DNA of 64,000 nt from an uncultured Selenomonadales bacterium (GTDB lineage Bacteria; Bacillota; Clostridia; Christensenellales; QALW01), in contig CAJKLB010000009.1 in NCBI GenBank assembly GCA_905200615.1, forward strand, positions 5,531-69,530. The letters run 5' to 3'. Below, piece after piece: positions 36,519 through 45,194 of the stretch (position 1 is its first letter; each line of letters begins with the position of its first letter). The notes under the pieces were generated by a model. It saw only the letters and a list, made by a program, of their open reading frames with translations, searched no databases and was not told the DNA's origin. A program made the translations under genes and the position numbers.

Positions 36519-39500
36519 ATGTTTTTAAAACGATTAGAGCTTTTTGGGTTTAAATCCTTTGCAGAACGGCTGGATCTCAGTTTTTCTAATGGCATTACCG
36601 CTATTGTAGGACCAAACGGAAGCGGAAAAAGCAATGTAAGCGATGCCGTTCGATGGGTGCTGGGTGAACAGAGCGCAAAACAGCTGCGCGGCGCCAATAT
36701 GGCGGATGTTATTTTTAAAGGAACCGAAAACCGCAAACCGTTATCTTATTGCGAAGTATCTCTGGTATTTGATAACACGGATAAAGGACTGGATATTGAA
36801 TATACCGAAGTTGTTATTACACGCAGACTTTATCGCAGCGGTGAAAGCGAATATTATATCAACCGTACCGGATGCAGATTGAAAGATATCATAACGCTGT
36901 TTCAAGATACGGGAATCGGTAAAGAAGGCTATTCTATTATCGGACAGGGGCGCATCGAAAATATACTTTCCGGAAAGCAGGAAGAGCGCCGTGCTGTATT
37001 TGAAGAAGCTGCCGGTATTGTTAAGTTTAAATCAAGAAAAGCCGAAGCGGAACGAAAATTAGAACATACCTGTGATAATTTACTGCGTATTAACGATATC
37101 ATTGATACATTGGAAGAACGTTTGGCCCCCCTTTCTTCCCAGGCAGAAGTGGCGAAGGAGTATATAGCGCTCAGAGAACAGCTGAGAAATTTAGAAGTTA
37201 ATTTTTATTTGGTACAAAATGAATTGGCTGAACAGCGGCGCCATACGTATAATCTCCAGCTGGAAGGAATTGATCAGGAAAAAGAGGAAAAAACGGACGC
37301 CGTTAATCGAATTACACTGGAAAATACGGCTGTTGAAGAACAGCTTGCACAAAAGGAGCAGGAGCTTTCGGAAATTCGCGCAAAACTGCTGGAGTTAACA
37401 GCTGGAAGCGAAAATCTCTCAGGCAAGAACAAAGTGCTTGCCGAGCGAATCAGCAATCTTCAAATTCAAATAGAACGCGTTGAAAACGATTTAAAAAGCA
37501 ATGATCAGCGGAAAAAATCAATGGAGGACGCGATCAACGGAGATACCGGCGTTGAGAAAGAAAAAGAAGCCGATATTCGTGAGAAGAAAGCAGAAATACA
37601 GGCGCTTGAAACTGAAATTTCTCAAAGAGACGAGGCTCTTGCGCAGGAAAGCCGTCAGCTTGAGGAAAGCAAAAGCGAAATGCTGGCGAATATCAACAAG
37701 CTTTCGGATGTAAAATCCAATATCAGCCGCTGCGAGGCTATGCGGGCAAGTATTACGCAGCGAAAAGAAAAAATTTCTATCGCTCTTGAACAACTGTTGC
37801 TGCAGCGCGTAAATATTGAGGAGGCGCTGAACGATCAAAAGGCAAATACCGAGGTCTTTGATCAAAAGAAGAAAAGTTTAACCGATGAAAAAGAAAAACT
37901 ATTCCGACAGCAGCAAGAACTGGATCTTCAGCGAAATGATATAAATAAACGGCTTTCCCAGATACAGGCAGAGGCACAGTCGGCTTCCTCGCGGTTAAAA
38001 GTATTGGAAGAGTTAAAAAAAGATTATGAAGGCTTTCAGTTTTCGGTAAAAAAATTATTGACAAAAGCGGAAAACGATGTGCAGTTAAACAGTCATATTT
38101 GCGGTGTTATTGCGCAACTGATTTCTGTTCCCGAACAGTTTGAAACGGCGGTGGAAGCAGCATTGGGCGCTGCCATGCAAAATATTGTAACGCCAACGGA
38201 GGATGACGCGAAAGCGTTAATCGAATTTTTAAGACGTTCTGACGCGGGACGCGCTACCTTTTTACCTATTTCCGCGATACGCGGAAGAGGATTGGACGAA
38301 AGGGAAAAAACCGCGCTTCAAATGAGCGGATGCTTCGGTGTTGCCTCGGAACTCATTACTTATGACGCAAAATATGAGGGCATTCTAAAGAATCTTTTAG
38401 GCCGAACGGTTATTACGGATAATTTGGACGTCGGCATTGCGCTTGCACGCAAAACAGCGCATACTTTGAAAATAGTTACCTTAAAAGGCGATGTAATCAA
38501 TGCCGGGGGATCTATGAGCGGCGGCAGTATGCGCGGTAAAACCACCAGCATTTTAGGACGTGAACGCGAAATCGAAAGTATTTTGAAATCGCTTAAAGAA
38601 AAAAATGCCGAAATCAGCCATATGAAAGAGGAGCTCGCTCATTTTGATGATAAATACAAAGTGCTGAAAGAACAGGTAGCAACGGCAGAACAAAGCTTAC
38701 ATGCCATAGAGGTGAGCTTTGCCAGGGATTATGAAAAGCTTTCCAGTTTACAAAATGATATGCAGACCAGTTTGGATACTGAAAAAGAACTTCAATTAGA
38801 AAACGAACAATTGGAGGATACTCAAAAGGAAATTGAACTGGAGTTGGAAAATATTTCCCGTATGCAGGGAAGTGTTGAAACTTCGAATACAGATGTACAG
38901 GCGAAAATAAGCGCGCGTCAATATCAATATAATAAAAAGCAATTAGAACGTGAAAAGCTGGCACAAAAGCTTACGGACAGTAAGGTGGTATGTGCCGGCC
39001 TTGAAAAAGAACTTGATGCCATTAAAAATAATTCCGCACGAATGTTTGAACTGATTCAGGGTCTTGAAAAGGCAAAACTGCAACTGGTAGGCGAAGGTAA
39101 AAATTTGGAATTGCAGCTGCAGCAGGTACGGCAGGAACAGCAAGACAGCGTTTTACAGGAAAACAGCATGCAGGAAGAATTAGCAAAACACACATTGCTT
39201 GAAAAGGAACAGGAATCTCAACGGGAAGCCTTGATGCTTCAAACAAAAGAAAACGAAGAGAGAAGAAGAAGATTCGAGCAAGAAATCTATGATGCCGGAG
39301 AACGACGGCATAAGATCGAGATGGCTGTTAGTAAAATTGACGCGGATCTTTCTTATTTGGAAAACAGAATCTGGGAAGAATATGAGTTGACCAAAGCTTC
39401 CGCTGAAGAATTCAGGGATTCCTCTTTTAAAACTACCGGAGCGCAAACGGAAATCAATCGGTTGAAGAAATCCATCAATGCGCTGGGAAATGTAAACGTC

Positions 39501-40076
39501 AACGCGATAGAAGAATATATTGAAACCAAAGAACGGTTCGATTCTTTGACTGGTCAACGCGATGATTTGCAAAAAGCTGAGGCTGATTTGCGTGAAATCA
39601 TTGCGGAACTGAATAAAAAAATGGACAAACAGTTCCGGGAACAGTTTACCTTAATGAATGAATATTTTACCAAAACATTCAGTGAGCTGTTCGGCGGGGG
39701 AAAAGCTGAATTAAAACTTGAAAACGGTGAAAATTCATTGGAAGCGGATATTGAGATTGTAGCGCAGCCGCCGGGAAAGAGCTTGCAGCTTTTGAGTCTT
39801 CTCTCCGGAGGAGAACGGGCGCTTACCGCTATTGCTATTTTATTCGCTATGCTGCGGCTCAAGCCTACGCCGTTCTGTATTTTAGATGAGATTGAAGCGG
39901 CTCTGGATGAGGCAAATGTGGGCAACTTTGCTGCTTATTTAAGAAAATTTGCGGCTGATACCCAGTTTATTGTTATTACGCACCGGAAGCCCACCATGGA
40001 AGAAGCAGACAGCCTTTACGGCGTAGCTATGGAAGAAAAGGGCGTTTCAAAAATTGTTTCGGTAAAACTTACATAA
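36519..40076 (+). CDS. smc: Chromosome condensation ATPase SMC
   Basis: The 1185-residue protein has the full SMC plan. An N-terminal Walker A GPNGSGKSNVSDAVRWVLGEQ comes first, then a long coiled coil to about residue 500. A hinge follows (about 510-670, with GVIAQLISVPEQFETAVEAALG and GGSMSGGSMRGK), then a second coiled coil. The C-terminal ABC signature LLSGGERALTAIAILFA and Walker B FCILDEIEAALDEANV complete the ATPase. It works with ScpA/ScpB to condense and segregate the chromosome. The start is supported by TTGGAGGA. Confidence 0.97.
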   Translation: MFLKRLELFGFKSFAERLDLSFSNGITAIVGPNGSGKSNVSDAVRWVLGEQSAKQLRGANMADVIFKGTENRKPLSYCEVSLVFDNTDKGLDIEYTEVVITRRLYRSGESEYYINRTGCRLKDIITLFQDTGIGKEGYSIIGQGRIENILSGKQEERRAVFEEAAGIVKFKSRKAEAERKLEHTCDNLLRINDIIDTLEERLAPLSSQAEVAKEYIALREQLRNLEVNFYLVQNELAEQRRHTYNLQLEGIDQEKEEKTDAVNRITLENTAVEEQLAQKEQELSEIRAKLLELTAGSENLSGKNKVLAERISNLQIQIERVENDLKSNDQRKKSMEDAINGDTGVEKEKEADIREKKAEIQALETEISQRDEALAQESRQLEESKSEMLANINKLSDVKSNISRCEAMRASITQRKEKISIALEQLLLQRVNIEEALNDQKANTEVFDQKKKSLTDEKEKLFRQQQELDLQRNDINKRLSQIQAEAQSASSRLKVLEELKKDYEGFQFSVKKLLTKAENDVQLNSHICGVIAQLISVPEQFETAVEAALGAAMQNIVTPTEDDAKALIEFLRRSDAGRATFLPISAIRGRGLDEREKTALQMSGCFGVASELITYDAKYEGILKNLLGRTVITDNLDVGIALARKTAHTLKIVTLKGDVINAGGSMSGGSMRGKTTSILGREREIESILKSLKEKNAEISHMKEELAHFDDKYKVLKEQVATAEQSLHAIEVSFARDYEKLSSLQNDMQTSLDTEKELQLENEQLEDTQKEIELELENISRMQGSVETSNTDVQAKISARQYQYNKKQLEREKLAQKLTDSKVVCAGLEKELDAIKNNSARMFELIQGLEKAKLQLVGEGKNLELQLQQVRQEQQDSVLQENSMQEELAKHTLLEKEQESQREALMLQTKENEERRRRFEQEIYDAGERRHKIEMAVSKIDADLSYLENRIWEEYELTKASAEEFRDSSFKTTGAQTEINRLKKSINALGNVNVNAIEEYIETKERFDSLTGQRDDLQKAEADLREIIAELNKKMDKQFREQFTLMNEYFTKTFSELFGGGKAELKLENGENSLEADIEIVAQPPGKSLQLLSLLSGGERALTAIAILFAMLRLKPTPFCILDEIEAALDEANVGNFAAYLRKFAADTQFIVITHRKPTMEEADSLYGVAMEEKGVSKIVSVKLT

Positions 40077-40086
40077 AGGAGTTTTT

Positions 40087-41007
40087 ATGGGGTTATTGGA
40101 TAAAGACAGCTGGTTAAAAAAGTTGGCCGGTGGTTTGGCAAAAACAAAAAACAATATTTCCGAAAAGCTGGATGAACTTATTAAATATTATAAAGAAATT
40201 AACGATGATTTCTTTGAGGAATTAGAAATGATTCTGATTTCTGCAGATATCGGTGTTCCGGCAACGGAAGCCATTTTAAAAGAGCTAAAGACGAAGGTAA
40301 AGGCGGAAAAAATCGGCAATTCCGAGCAGATTTACGCGCTTTTGCGTCAAAGTATCGCGGATATTCTTTCCGGTGTTTTAAAAGAAAATGAAGAAACCTA
40401 TCCGCTTATCATGCTCATAGCCGGTGTGAACGGAGTGGGAAAAACTACCGCTATCGGTAAGCTGGCAAATTTTTATGGCAAAAACGGAAAATCCGTTATG
40501 GTTGCTGCCGCGGATACCTTTCGGGCTGCCGCGGCCGATCAGCTGACCGAATGGGCAAAACGCAGCCATGCGTTGATTGTCAGAGGTTCCGACGGAGCAG
40601 ACCCCTCTTCTGTTGTTTTTGACGCTATTGCCAGCGCCAAAGCAAAGAAAATTGACGTGTTGATTTGCGATACCGCGGGACGACTCCATAATAAAAAAAA
40701 TTTGATGGAGGAACTGGCTAAAATAGGAAGAATTATTCATCGTGAGTATCCGGAAGCAAGACGGCAAAATCTAATCGTACTGGATGCTACGACAGGACAA
40801 AATGCCCTGATGCAAGTGAAAGGATTTTCCGAAGCGGTAGGTATTGACGGCATTATTCTTAACAAGCTGGACGGTACCGCCAAAGGCGGTGTGGCGGTAG
40901 CAATTGCCAAAGAAATGAATGTTCCCATTTTATATGTTGGCGTAGGCGAGGGAATCGATGATTTACGTCCTTTTGACGCGCAGGATTTTGCGGCAAATAT
41001 TATTTAA
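40087..41007 (+). CDS. ftsY: Signal recognition particle receptor FtsY
   Basis: The 306-residue protein is the compact NG form without the long acidic A domain. An N domain of about 95 residues is followed by the SRP-GTPase with GVNGVGKTTAIGKLA, the DTFRAAAADQL insertion box, DTAGRLHNKKNLMEEL, TTGQNA and NKLDGTAKGG. It docks ribosome-SRP complexes at the membrane and pairs with Ffh, encoded two genes downstream. GGAG lies upstream of the ATG, 10 bases after smc. Confidence 0.96.
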   Translation: MGLLDKDSWLKKLAGGLAKTKNNISEKLDELIKYYKEINDDFFEELEMILISADIGVPATEAILKELKTKVKAEKIGNSEQIYALLRQSIADILSGVLKENEETYPLIMLIAGVNGVGKTTAIGKLANFYGKNGKSVMVAAADTFRAAAADQLTEWAKRSHALIVRGSDGADPSSVVFDAIASAKAKKIDVLICDTAGRLHNKKNLMEELAKIGRIIHREYPEARRQNLIVLDATTGQNALMQVKGFSEAVGIDGIILNKLDGTAKGGVAVAIAKEMNVPILYVGVGEGIDDLRPFDAQDFAANII

Positions 41008-41013
41008 AAACGC

Positions 41014-41042
41014 TTGACAAAACAGATTATTGGTTATATGAT
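41014..41042 (+). promoter_or_regulatory. Promoter of ylxM-ffh
   Basis: Consensus TTGACA (41014-41019) and TATGAT (41037-41042) with a 17-base spacer lie just after ftsY. Transcription would begin near 41049, inside the 5' arm of the following hairpin. Confidence 0.8.
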
Positions 41043-41045
41043 TAT

Positions 41046-41080
41046 AGCTGTAAAGCAAAAAAGCTTTACAGCTTTTGCTT
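41046..41080 (+). terminator. Rho-independent terminator after ftsY, overlapping the ylxM promoter start site
   Basis: AGCTGTAAAGC (41046-41056) and GCTTTACAGCT (41063-41073) form a perfect 11-pair stem, then TTTGCTTTT. It would stop transcripts coming from ftsY, while transcripts from the promoter at 41014 begin inside the first arm and cannot form the full stem. Confidence 0.7.
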
Positions 41081-41096
41081 TTGGGGAGGTGCCACG

Positions 41097-41423
41097 GTGG
41101 ATTCCGGTACGGCTATCATTATTTTACTGGATATGTATGAAAAGCTGCTTACCGAAAATCAGGCAAAAATTTTGCGCTTACACTTTGACGAAGACCTTTC
41201 TTTAAGTGAGATCGGAGAACTTTGCGGAATTTCAAGGCAAGCGGTAAGCGATACCATTCAAAAAGGCCGACAGCAGCTGTTCCATTATGAAACAGTATTG
41301 AAGCTTGCGGAAAAAGAAGAAAAAATTCACCAGACAATTAAACTTCTTGAAAACAATATAGAGAATCCGCTAAGAATAAAAGAGGGCATCACGCAGTTAA
41401 AAAAAATTATGGAGGAACCGTAA
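41097..41423 (+). CDS. ylxM: YlxM helix-turn-helix protein, GTG start
   Basis: The 108-residue protein is a small sigma-70 region-4-like helix-turn-helix protein: LTENQAKILRLHFDEDLSLSEIGELCGISRQAVSDTIQKG. YlxM homologues lie before ffh throughout the Firmicutes and influence SRP function, in streptococci by modulating Ffh-RNA assembly. The GTG start has GGGGAGGTG upstream. It shares one base with ffh, so the two are translationally coupled. Confidence 0.93.
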   Translation: MDSGTAIIILLDMYEKLLTENQAKILRLHFDEDLSLSEIGELCGISRQAVSDTIQKGRQQLFHYETVLKLAEKEEKIHQTIKLLENNIENPLRIKEGITQLKKIMEEP

Positions 41424-42751
41424 TGGCTTTTGAGGGATTGACCGAGAAACTGCAAAAAGTATTTAAAGGCCTGAAAAGCCGCGGAAAGCTTTCTGAAAAT
41501 GATGTAAAGGAAGCTATGCGGGAAGTTCGTATGGCCTTACTGGAGGCGGATGTAAATTTTGCCGTTGCCAGAGACTTTATTAAAAAAGTTACCGAAAAGG
41601 CCATAGGGGAAACTGTTCTGAACAGTTTGACTCCGGGACAGCAGGTTATAAAAATCGTCAATGAAGAATTGATCGAACTGATGGGCGCCACGCATTCAAA
41701 GCTTACCGTTTCTTCCGCGTTGCCTTCGGTTTATATGCTTTGCGGGCTGCAAGGCGCCGGTAAAACCACGATGTGCGCGAAATTAGGTTCCTATTTAAAA
41801 AAGCAAGGAAAAAAGCCACTGTTGGTTGCCTGTGATATTTATCGTCCCGCGGCAATTGAGCAGTTGAAAGTTGTAGGCGCGCAAACAGAAATCACTGTTT
41901 TTGAACGGGGAACGCAAAAACCTGTGCAAACTGCGCAGGAGGCCATTGGATATGCAAAAAGTTATTTATATGATACTGTAATTTTGGATACGGCAGGGCG
42001 ATTGCATATCGATGAGACATTAATGCAGGAACTGATTGAAATAAACGAAACCGTAAAGCCTACGGAAATTTTACTTACCGTAGACGCAATGACCGGTCAG
42101 GATGCGGTAAATGTCGCTCAAGCTTTTAACGAAAAGCTTGGGATTGACGGTGTAATTTTGACCAAACTTGACGGTGACGCGCGGGGCGGCGCGGCGATGA
42201 GCGTAAAAGCTGTGACCGGAAAACCGATCAAATTTTGCGGTATCGGAGAAAAACTGACCGATATTGAAGTATTTCATCCCGACCGTATGGCTTCACGTAT
42301 TTTGGGTATGGGCGATGTGCTTTCCTTGATTGAAAAAGCACAGGAAAATTTTAATAACGAAGATGCTACTAAGCTGGTAGATAAAATCAAAAAAAATCAA
42401 TTTGATTTACAAGACTTTTTAGAGCAATTCAAGCAAATGCGTAAGATGGGCTCTATGAAGGATATTTTAAAATCACTTCCGGCAATGCCGGGCGTGGATA
42501 CGAGCAAACTCTCCGAACAAGAAATTGATGAAAAGCGTATTGATCGTTTGGAAGCTATTATTCTTTCCATGACCATGAAAGAACGCAAAAATCCGGATGT
42601 TTTAAACGCTTCCCGAAGAAGGCGTATCGCGGCGGGCAGCGGAACAAGCGTACAGGAAGTAAATCAGCTGATACGCCAGTTTGAACAATCAAAAGCCATG
42701 ATGAAAAAATTCGGGTTGTTCTCTAAAAAAGGTTTTCCCAAATTCAGATAA
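41423..42751 (+). CDS. ffh: Signal recognition particle protein Ffh
   Basis: The 442-residue SRP54 protein has an N domain, a GTPase domain and a methionine-rich M domain. The GTPase has GLQGAGKTTMCAKLG, DIYRPAAIEQL, DTAGRLHIDETLM and TKLDGDARGG. The M domain, from about residue 300, includes MPGVDTSKLS and SRRRRIAAGSGTSVQEVNQLIRQF, which binds 4.5S/6S SRP RNA and signal peptides. The SRP RNA gene is not in the window. Confidence 0.97.
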   Translation: MAFEGLTEKLQKVFKGLKSRGKLSENDVKEAMREVRMALLEADVNFAVARDFIKKVTEKAIGETVLNSLTPGQQVIKIVNEELIELMGATHSKLTVSSALPSVYMLCGLQGAGKTTMCAKLGSYLKKQGKKPLLVACDIYRPAAIEQLKVVGAQTEITVFERGTQKPVQTAQEAIGYAKSYLYDTVILDTAGRLHIDETLMQELIEINETVKPTEILLTVDAMTGQDAVNVAQAFNEKLGIDGVILTKLDGDARGGAAMSVKAVTGKPIKFCGIGEKLTDIEVFHPDRMASRILGMGDVLSLIEKAQENFNNEDATKLVDKIKKNQFDLQDFLEQFKQMRKMGSMKDILKSLPAMPGVDTSKLSEQEIDEKRIDRLEAIILSMTMKERKNPDVLNASRRRRIAAGSGTSVQEVNQLIRQFEQSKAMMKKFGLFSKKGFPKFR

Positions 42752-42803
42752 GTTTCGTTCTGTGAACTTATATAAATTTTCTATTTTACTGGAGGATTAA
42801 AAA

Positions 42804-43043
42804 ATGGTAAAAATCAGATTAAAAAGAATGGGTGCCAAAAAAGCTCCTTTCTACCGCGTAGTGGTTTCCGAAAGCCGCAATGCACGTAATGGCAAATCTA
42901 TTGCCAATCTTGGGTATTATAATCCCATGACCGATCCGGCGGATATCAAAATCGACGTAGAAGCAGCCAAAGAATGGATTGGAAAAGGCGCGCAGCCGTC
43001 CGAAACCGTAAAAAAATTGCTAAAAATAGCCGGCCTTGAATAA
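42804..43043 (+). CDS. rpsP: 30S ribosomal protein S16
   Basis: The 79-residue protein begins [21 protein letters not shown] with [18 protein letters not shown], the standard S16 sequence. GGAGG precedes the ATG. It heads the classic rpsP-khpA-rimM-trmD-rplS run that couples ribosome assembly proteins with tRNA modification. Confidence 0.97.
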   Translation: MVKIRLKRMGAKKAPFYRVVVSESRNARNGKSIANLGYYNPMTDPADIKIDVEAAKEWIGKGAQPSETVKKLLKIAGLE

Positions 43044-43059
43044 TTTGGAGGAATTTACT

Positions 43060-43287
43060 GTGGAATCATTGGTGGAATACATAGTAAAAGCGCTTGTTTC
43101 ACAGCCGGATCAGGTAAATATCACGCGTGTGGAACGGGACGACGCAACGGTTATTGAGGTTCGCGTAGCATCCGAAGATATGGGAAAAATAATCGGTAAG
43201 CAGGGAAGGATTGCCCGTGCAATACGCACAGTTGTAAAAGCGGCTTCTTCTAAGGAAGAAAAACGGGTGATTGTGGATATTATCTGA
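43060..43287 (+). CDS. khpA: KH-domain RNA-binding protein KhpA, GTG start
   Basis: The 75-residue protein is one KH domain with its GxxG loop in GKIIGKQGRIARAIRTVVKA. KhpA pairs with KhpB/Jag and affects cell elongation and RNA stability in Gram-positives. I take the GTG at 43060, which follows GGAGGA by 8 bases; a TTG 24 bases earlier lies inside rpsP and upstream of that site. One base separates the stop from the rimM start. Confidence 0.94.
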   Translation: MESLVEYIVKALVSQPDQVNITRVERDDATVIEVRVASEDMGKIIGKQGRIARAIRTVVKAASSKEEKRVIVDII

Positions 43288-43288
43288 G

Positions 43289-43807
43289 ATGGATTATATC
43301 AGAATCGGCATGGTGGCCAAACCTCAGGGAATTCGGGGAGAAATAAAAGTGACTTCTCTTTCCGATCGTTTGGAACGTTTTTTGGATTTACAATACGTTT
43401 TTGTGGAAGAAAAAGGGACTTATGCAAAATATAATGTGAAAGGTTCCCGTTTGGGGGATGCGTGTGCGTTTTTATTCCTTGAAAAAATTTATACGCGCGA
43501 CGAAGCCGAAGCCTTGCGGGGAAAATACCTTTGCGTAGATCGTGAGCATGCCATTCAACTTCCCGAAGGCAGATATTTTATCTTTGATTTAATCGGATGC
43601 CGGGTGATTACGGATACGGGAAACGATTTGGGTATCATTACCGAAGTTCTGCAGCCGGGAGCAAATGATGTATATGTAGTACAAGGAAATGGGCAGGAAA
43701 TTTTGATTCCCGCGGTAAAAAGCTTTGTTTTGAATATTGATATTCAAAGCAAAATGATAACCGTAAACGAAGCTATGCTGCAAGAGGTTGCCGTTTATGA
43801 AGATTAG
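43289..43807 (+). CDS. rimM: Ribosome maturation factor RimM
   Basis: The 172-residue protein starts MDYIRIGMVAKPQGIRGEIKV, the RimM N-terminal domain, followed by VTRDEAEALRG-like YTRDEAEALRGKYLCVDR and a PRC-barrel domain ending ILIPAVKSFVLNIDIQSKMITV. It assists 30S head assembly with S19. The ATG at 43289 is within one base of the khpA stop, and the end overlaps trmD by 11 bases. Confidence 0.95.
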   Translation: MDYIRIGMVAKPQGIRGEIKVTSLSDRLERFLDLQYVFVEEKGTYAKYNVKGSRLGDACAFLFLEKIYTRDEAEALRGKYLCVDREHAIQLPEGRYFIFDLIGCRVITDTGNDLGIITEVLQPGANDVYVVQGNGQEILIPAVKSFVLNIDIQSKMITVNEAMLQEVAVYED

Positions 43808-44519
43808 CGTTTTAACGATTTTTCCCGAAATGCTGTGCCCGATGCTTGAAAGCAGTATTTTGGGACGAGCCGTAAAAAACGGAATTTTGGAGATTGAGCT
43901 GATTAACATCCGTGATTTCAGTGACAATAAACATCATAATACCGATGATTACCCGTTTGGCGGCGGTGTAGGAATGCTGATGATGCCGCAGCCGATTTTT
44001 TCTGCGTTTGATAGTGTAAAAACAAAGGAAAGCCTAAGTATTTATCTATCTCCGCAGGGAGAGATTTTTTCTTCACAAACCGCAAAGGAACTGGCAAAGG
44101 AAAAACATATCATTCTGCTTTGCGGCCACTATGAAGGTGTTGATCAGCGGGTTATTGATTGTTTAATCGACAGAGAAATTTCTATCGGTGATTATGTTCT
44201 TACCGGCGGTGAGCTTGCTGCGTTGGTAATTATCGATGCTACGGCACGATTTATAGACGGCGTTTTAGGGAGTACGGACAGCGCGTATGAAGACAGCTTT
44301 TCCGACGGCTTGCTGGAAGCGCCTCAATATACAAGACCCGCGGAATTTATGGGAATACGGGTTCCCGAAGTATTGCTTAACGGGAATCATGCGCATATCG
44401 CGGCATGGCAAAGAGAAATGCAGCTCAGAGTTACTTTAAAAAAACGCCCGGATCTTCTGAAAAAGAGTTACCTTTCAGCGGAAGATCAAAAAATTTTAGA
44501 AAAAATAAAGAACGAATAA
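43797..44519 (+). CDS. trmD: tRNA (guanine-37-N1)-methyltransferase TrmD
   Basis: The 240-residue SPOUT methyltransferase makes m1G37 and prevents frameshifting. Seen are MKISVLTIFPEML, the DYPFGGGVGMLMMPQPI loop, LLCGHYEGVDQRVID and the knot region SIGDYVLTGGELAALVIIDATARFIDGVLG. The start ATG 43797 overlaps the rimM end; two codons further upstream are possible but lack a signal. Confidence 0.96.
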   Translation: MKISVLTIFPEMLCPMLESSILGRAVKNGILEIELINIRDFSDNKHHNTDDYPFGGGVGMLMMPQPIFSAFDSVKTKESLSIYLSPQGEIFSSQTAKELAKEKHIILLCGHYEGVDQRVIDCLIDREISIGDYVLTGGELAALVIIDATARFIDGVLGSTDSAYEDSFSDGLLEAPQYTRPAEFMGIRVPEVLLNGNHAHIAAWQREMQLRVTLKKRPDLLKKSYLSAEDQKILEKIKNE

Positions 44520-44526
44520 AAATTGC

Positions 44527-44639
44527 TTGCTAAAAGAAAAATAGTATGGTATATTATTTAAGATTGATAAGTACGGGCGGTCCGCTTAGCCGGTTTTTCC
44601 GAGTTAATGAACGCCTATGAGGGAAAAGGAGACAATGCA
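44527..44639 (+). promoter_or_regulatory. rplS promoter and leader, possible L19 autoregulatory leader
   Basis: TTGCTA (44527-44532), a 17-base spacer and TATATT (44550-44555) precede a leader of about 80 bases that includes a GC-rich region near 44575-44602 (GGGCGGTCCGCTTAGCC). Firmicute rplS genes often carry a short autoregulatory L19 leader. The position and length fit, but I could not confirm the structure by eye. Confidence 0.45.
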
Positions 44640-44981
44640 ATGGAACTGATTAAAGCAATTGAAGCGGAACAGCTTCGCAGTGATATTCCCGATTTTAAAA
44701 TTGGCGATACTGTAAAAGTCATGGTTAAAGTTGTTGAAGGAACTCGCGAAAGATTACAGGCTTTTGAAGGAACGGTAATCGCTCGTAAAAACGGCAGCAC
44801 TCGTGAAACCTTTACGGTACGCAGGGTTGCCTACGGCGTTGGTGTTGAGCGTACATTCCCTGTACATTCGCCCAGACTCGGCAGTATAACCATTGTTCGC
44901 CGCGGCCGCGTACGCAGAGCAAAACTGTATTATCTGCGTGATCGTATCGGTAAAGCAGCAAAAGTAAAAGAGATTCAGTAA
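44640..44981 (+). CDS. rplS: 50S ribosomal protein L19
   Basis: The 113-residue protein has the L19 core: [36 protein letters not shown] and a C-terminal [25 protein letters not shown]. It sits at the 30S-50S interface. I use the in-frame ATG at 44640 after AAAGGAG; an ATG five bases before is out of frame. A separate promoter allows it to be expressed apart from trmD. Confidence 0.96.
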   Translation: MELIKAIEAEQLRSDIPDFKIGDTVKVMVKVVEGTRERLQAFEGTVIARKNGSTRETFTVRRVAYGVGVERTFPVHSPRLGSITIVRRGRVRRAKLYYLRDRIGKAAKVKEIQ

Positions 44982-44993
44982 AAAGCAAAAAGC

Positions 44994-45028
44994 CCCTTTT
45001 TGTATAAAAAGCAAAAAGGGATTTTTTG
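44994..45028 (+). terminator. rplS terminator
   Basis: CCCTTTTTG (44994-45002) pairs with CAAAAAGGG (45012-45020) and is followed by ATTTTTTG. Confidence 0.8.
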
Positions 45029-45135
45029 TTTAATAAATTAAAATATTTATGAAAGAATAGACACTCCTTACTTTTTGCCAAATTGTAAATTCTGCGTCTT
45101 TATCGAAAAAATAAGCCATATTTTTTATTTAGGTA

Positions 45136-45164
45136 TTGACTATTAAAATAGAAAAGGGTATAAT
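45136..45164 (+). promoter_or_regulatory. Promoter of the membrane protein gene at 45195
   Basis: TTGACT (45136-45141), a 17-base spacer and TATAAT (45159-45164) lie 31 bases before the start. Confidence 0.8.
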
Positions 45165-45194
45165 TGTTATGTTATATTTATGAGGGGGTTTCCT

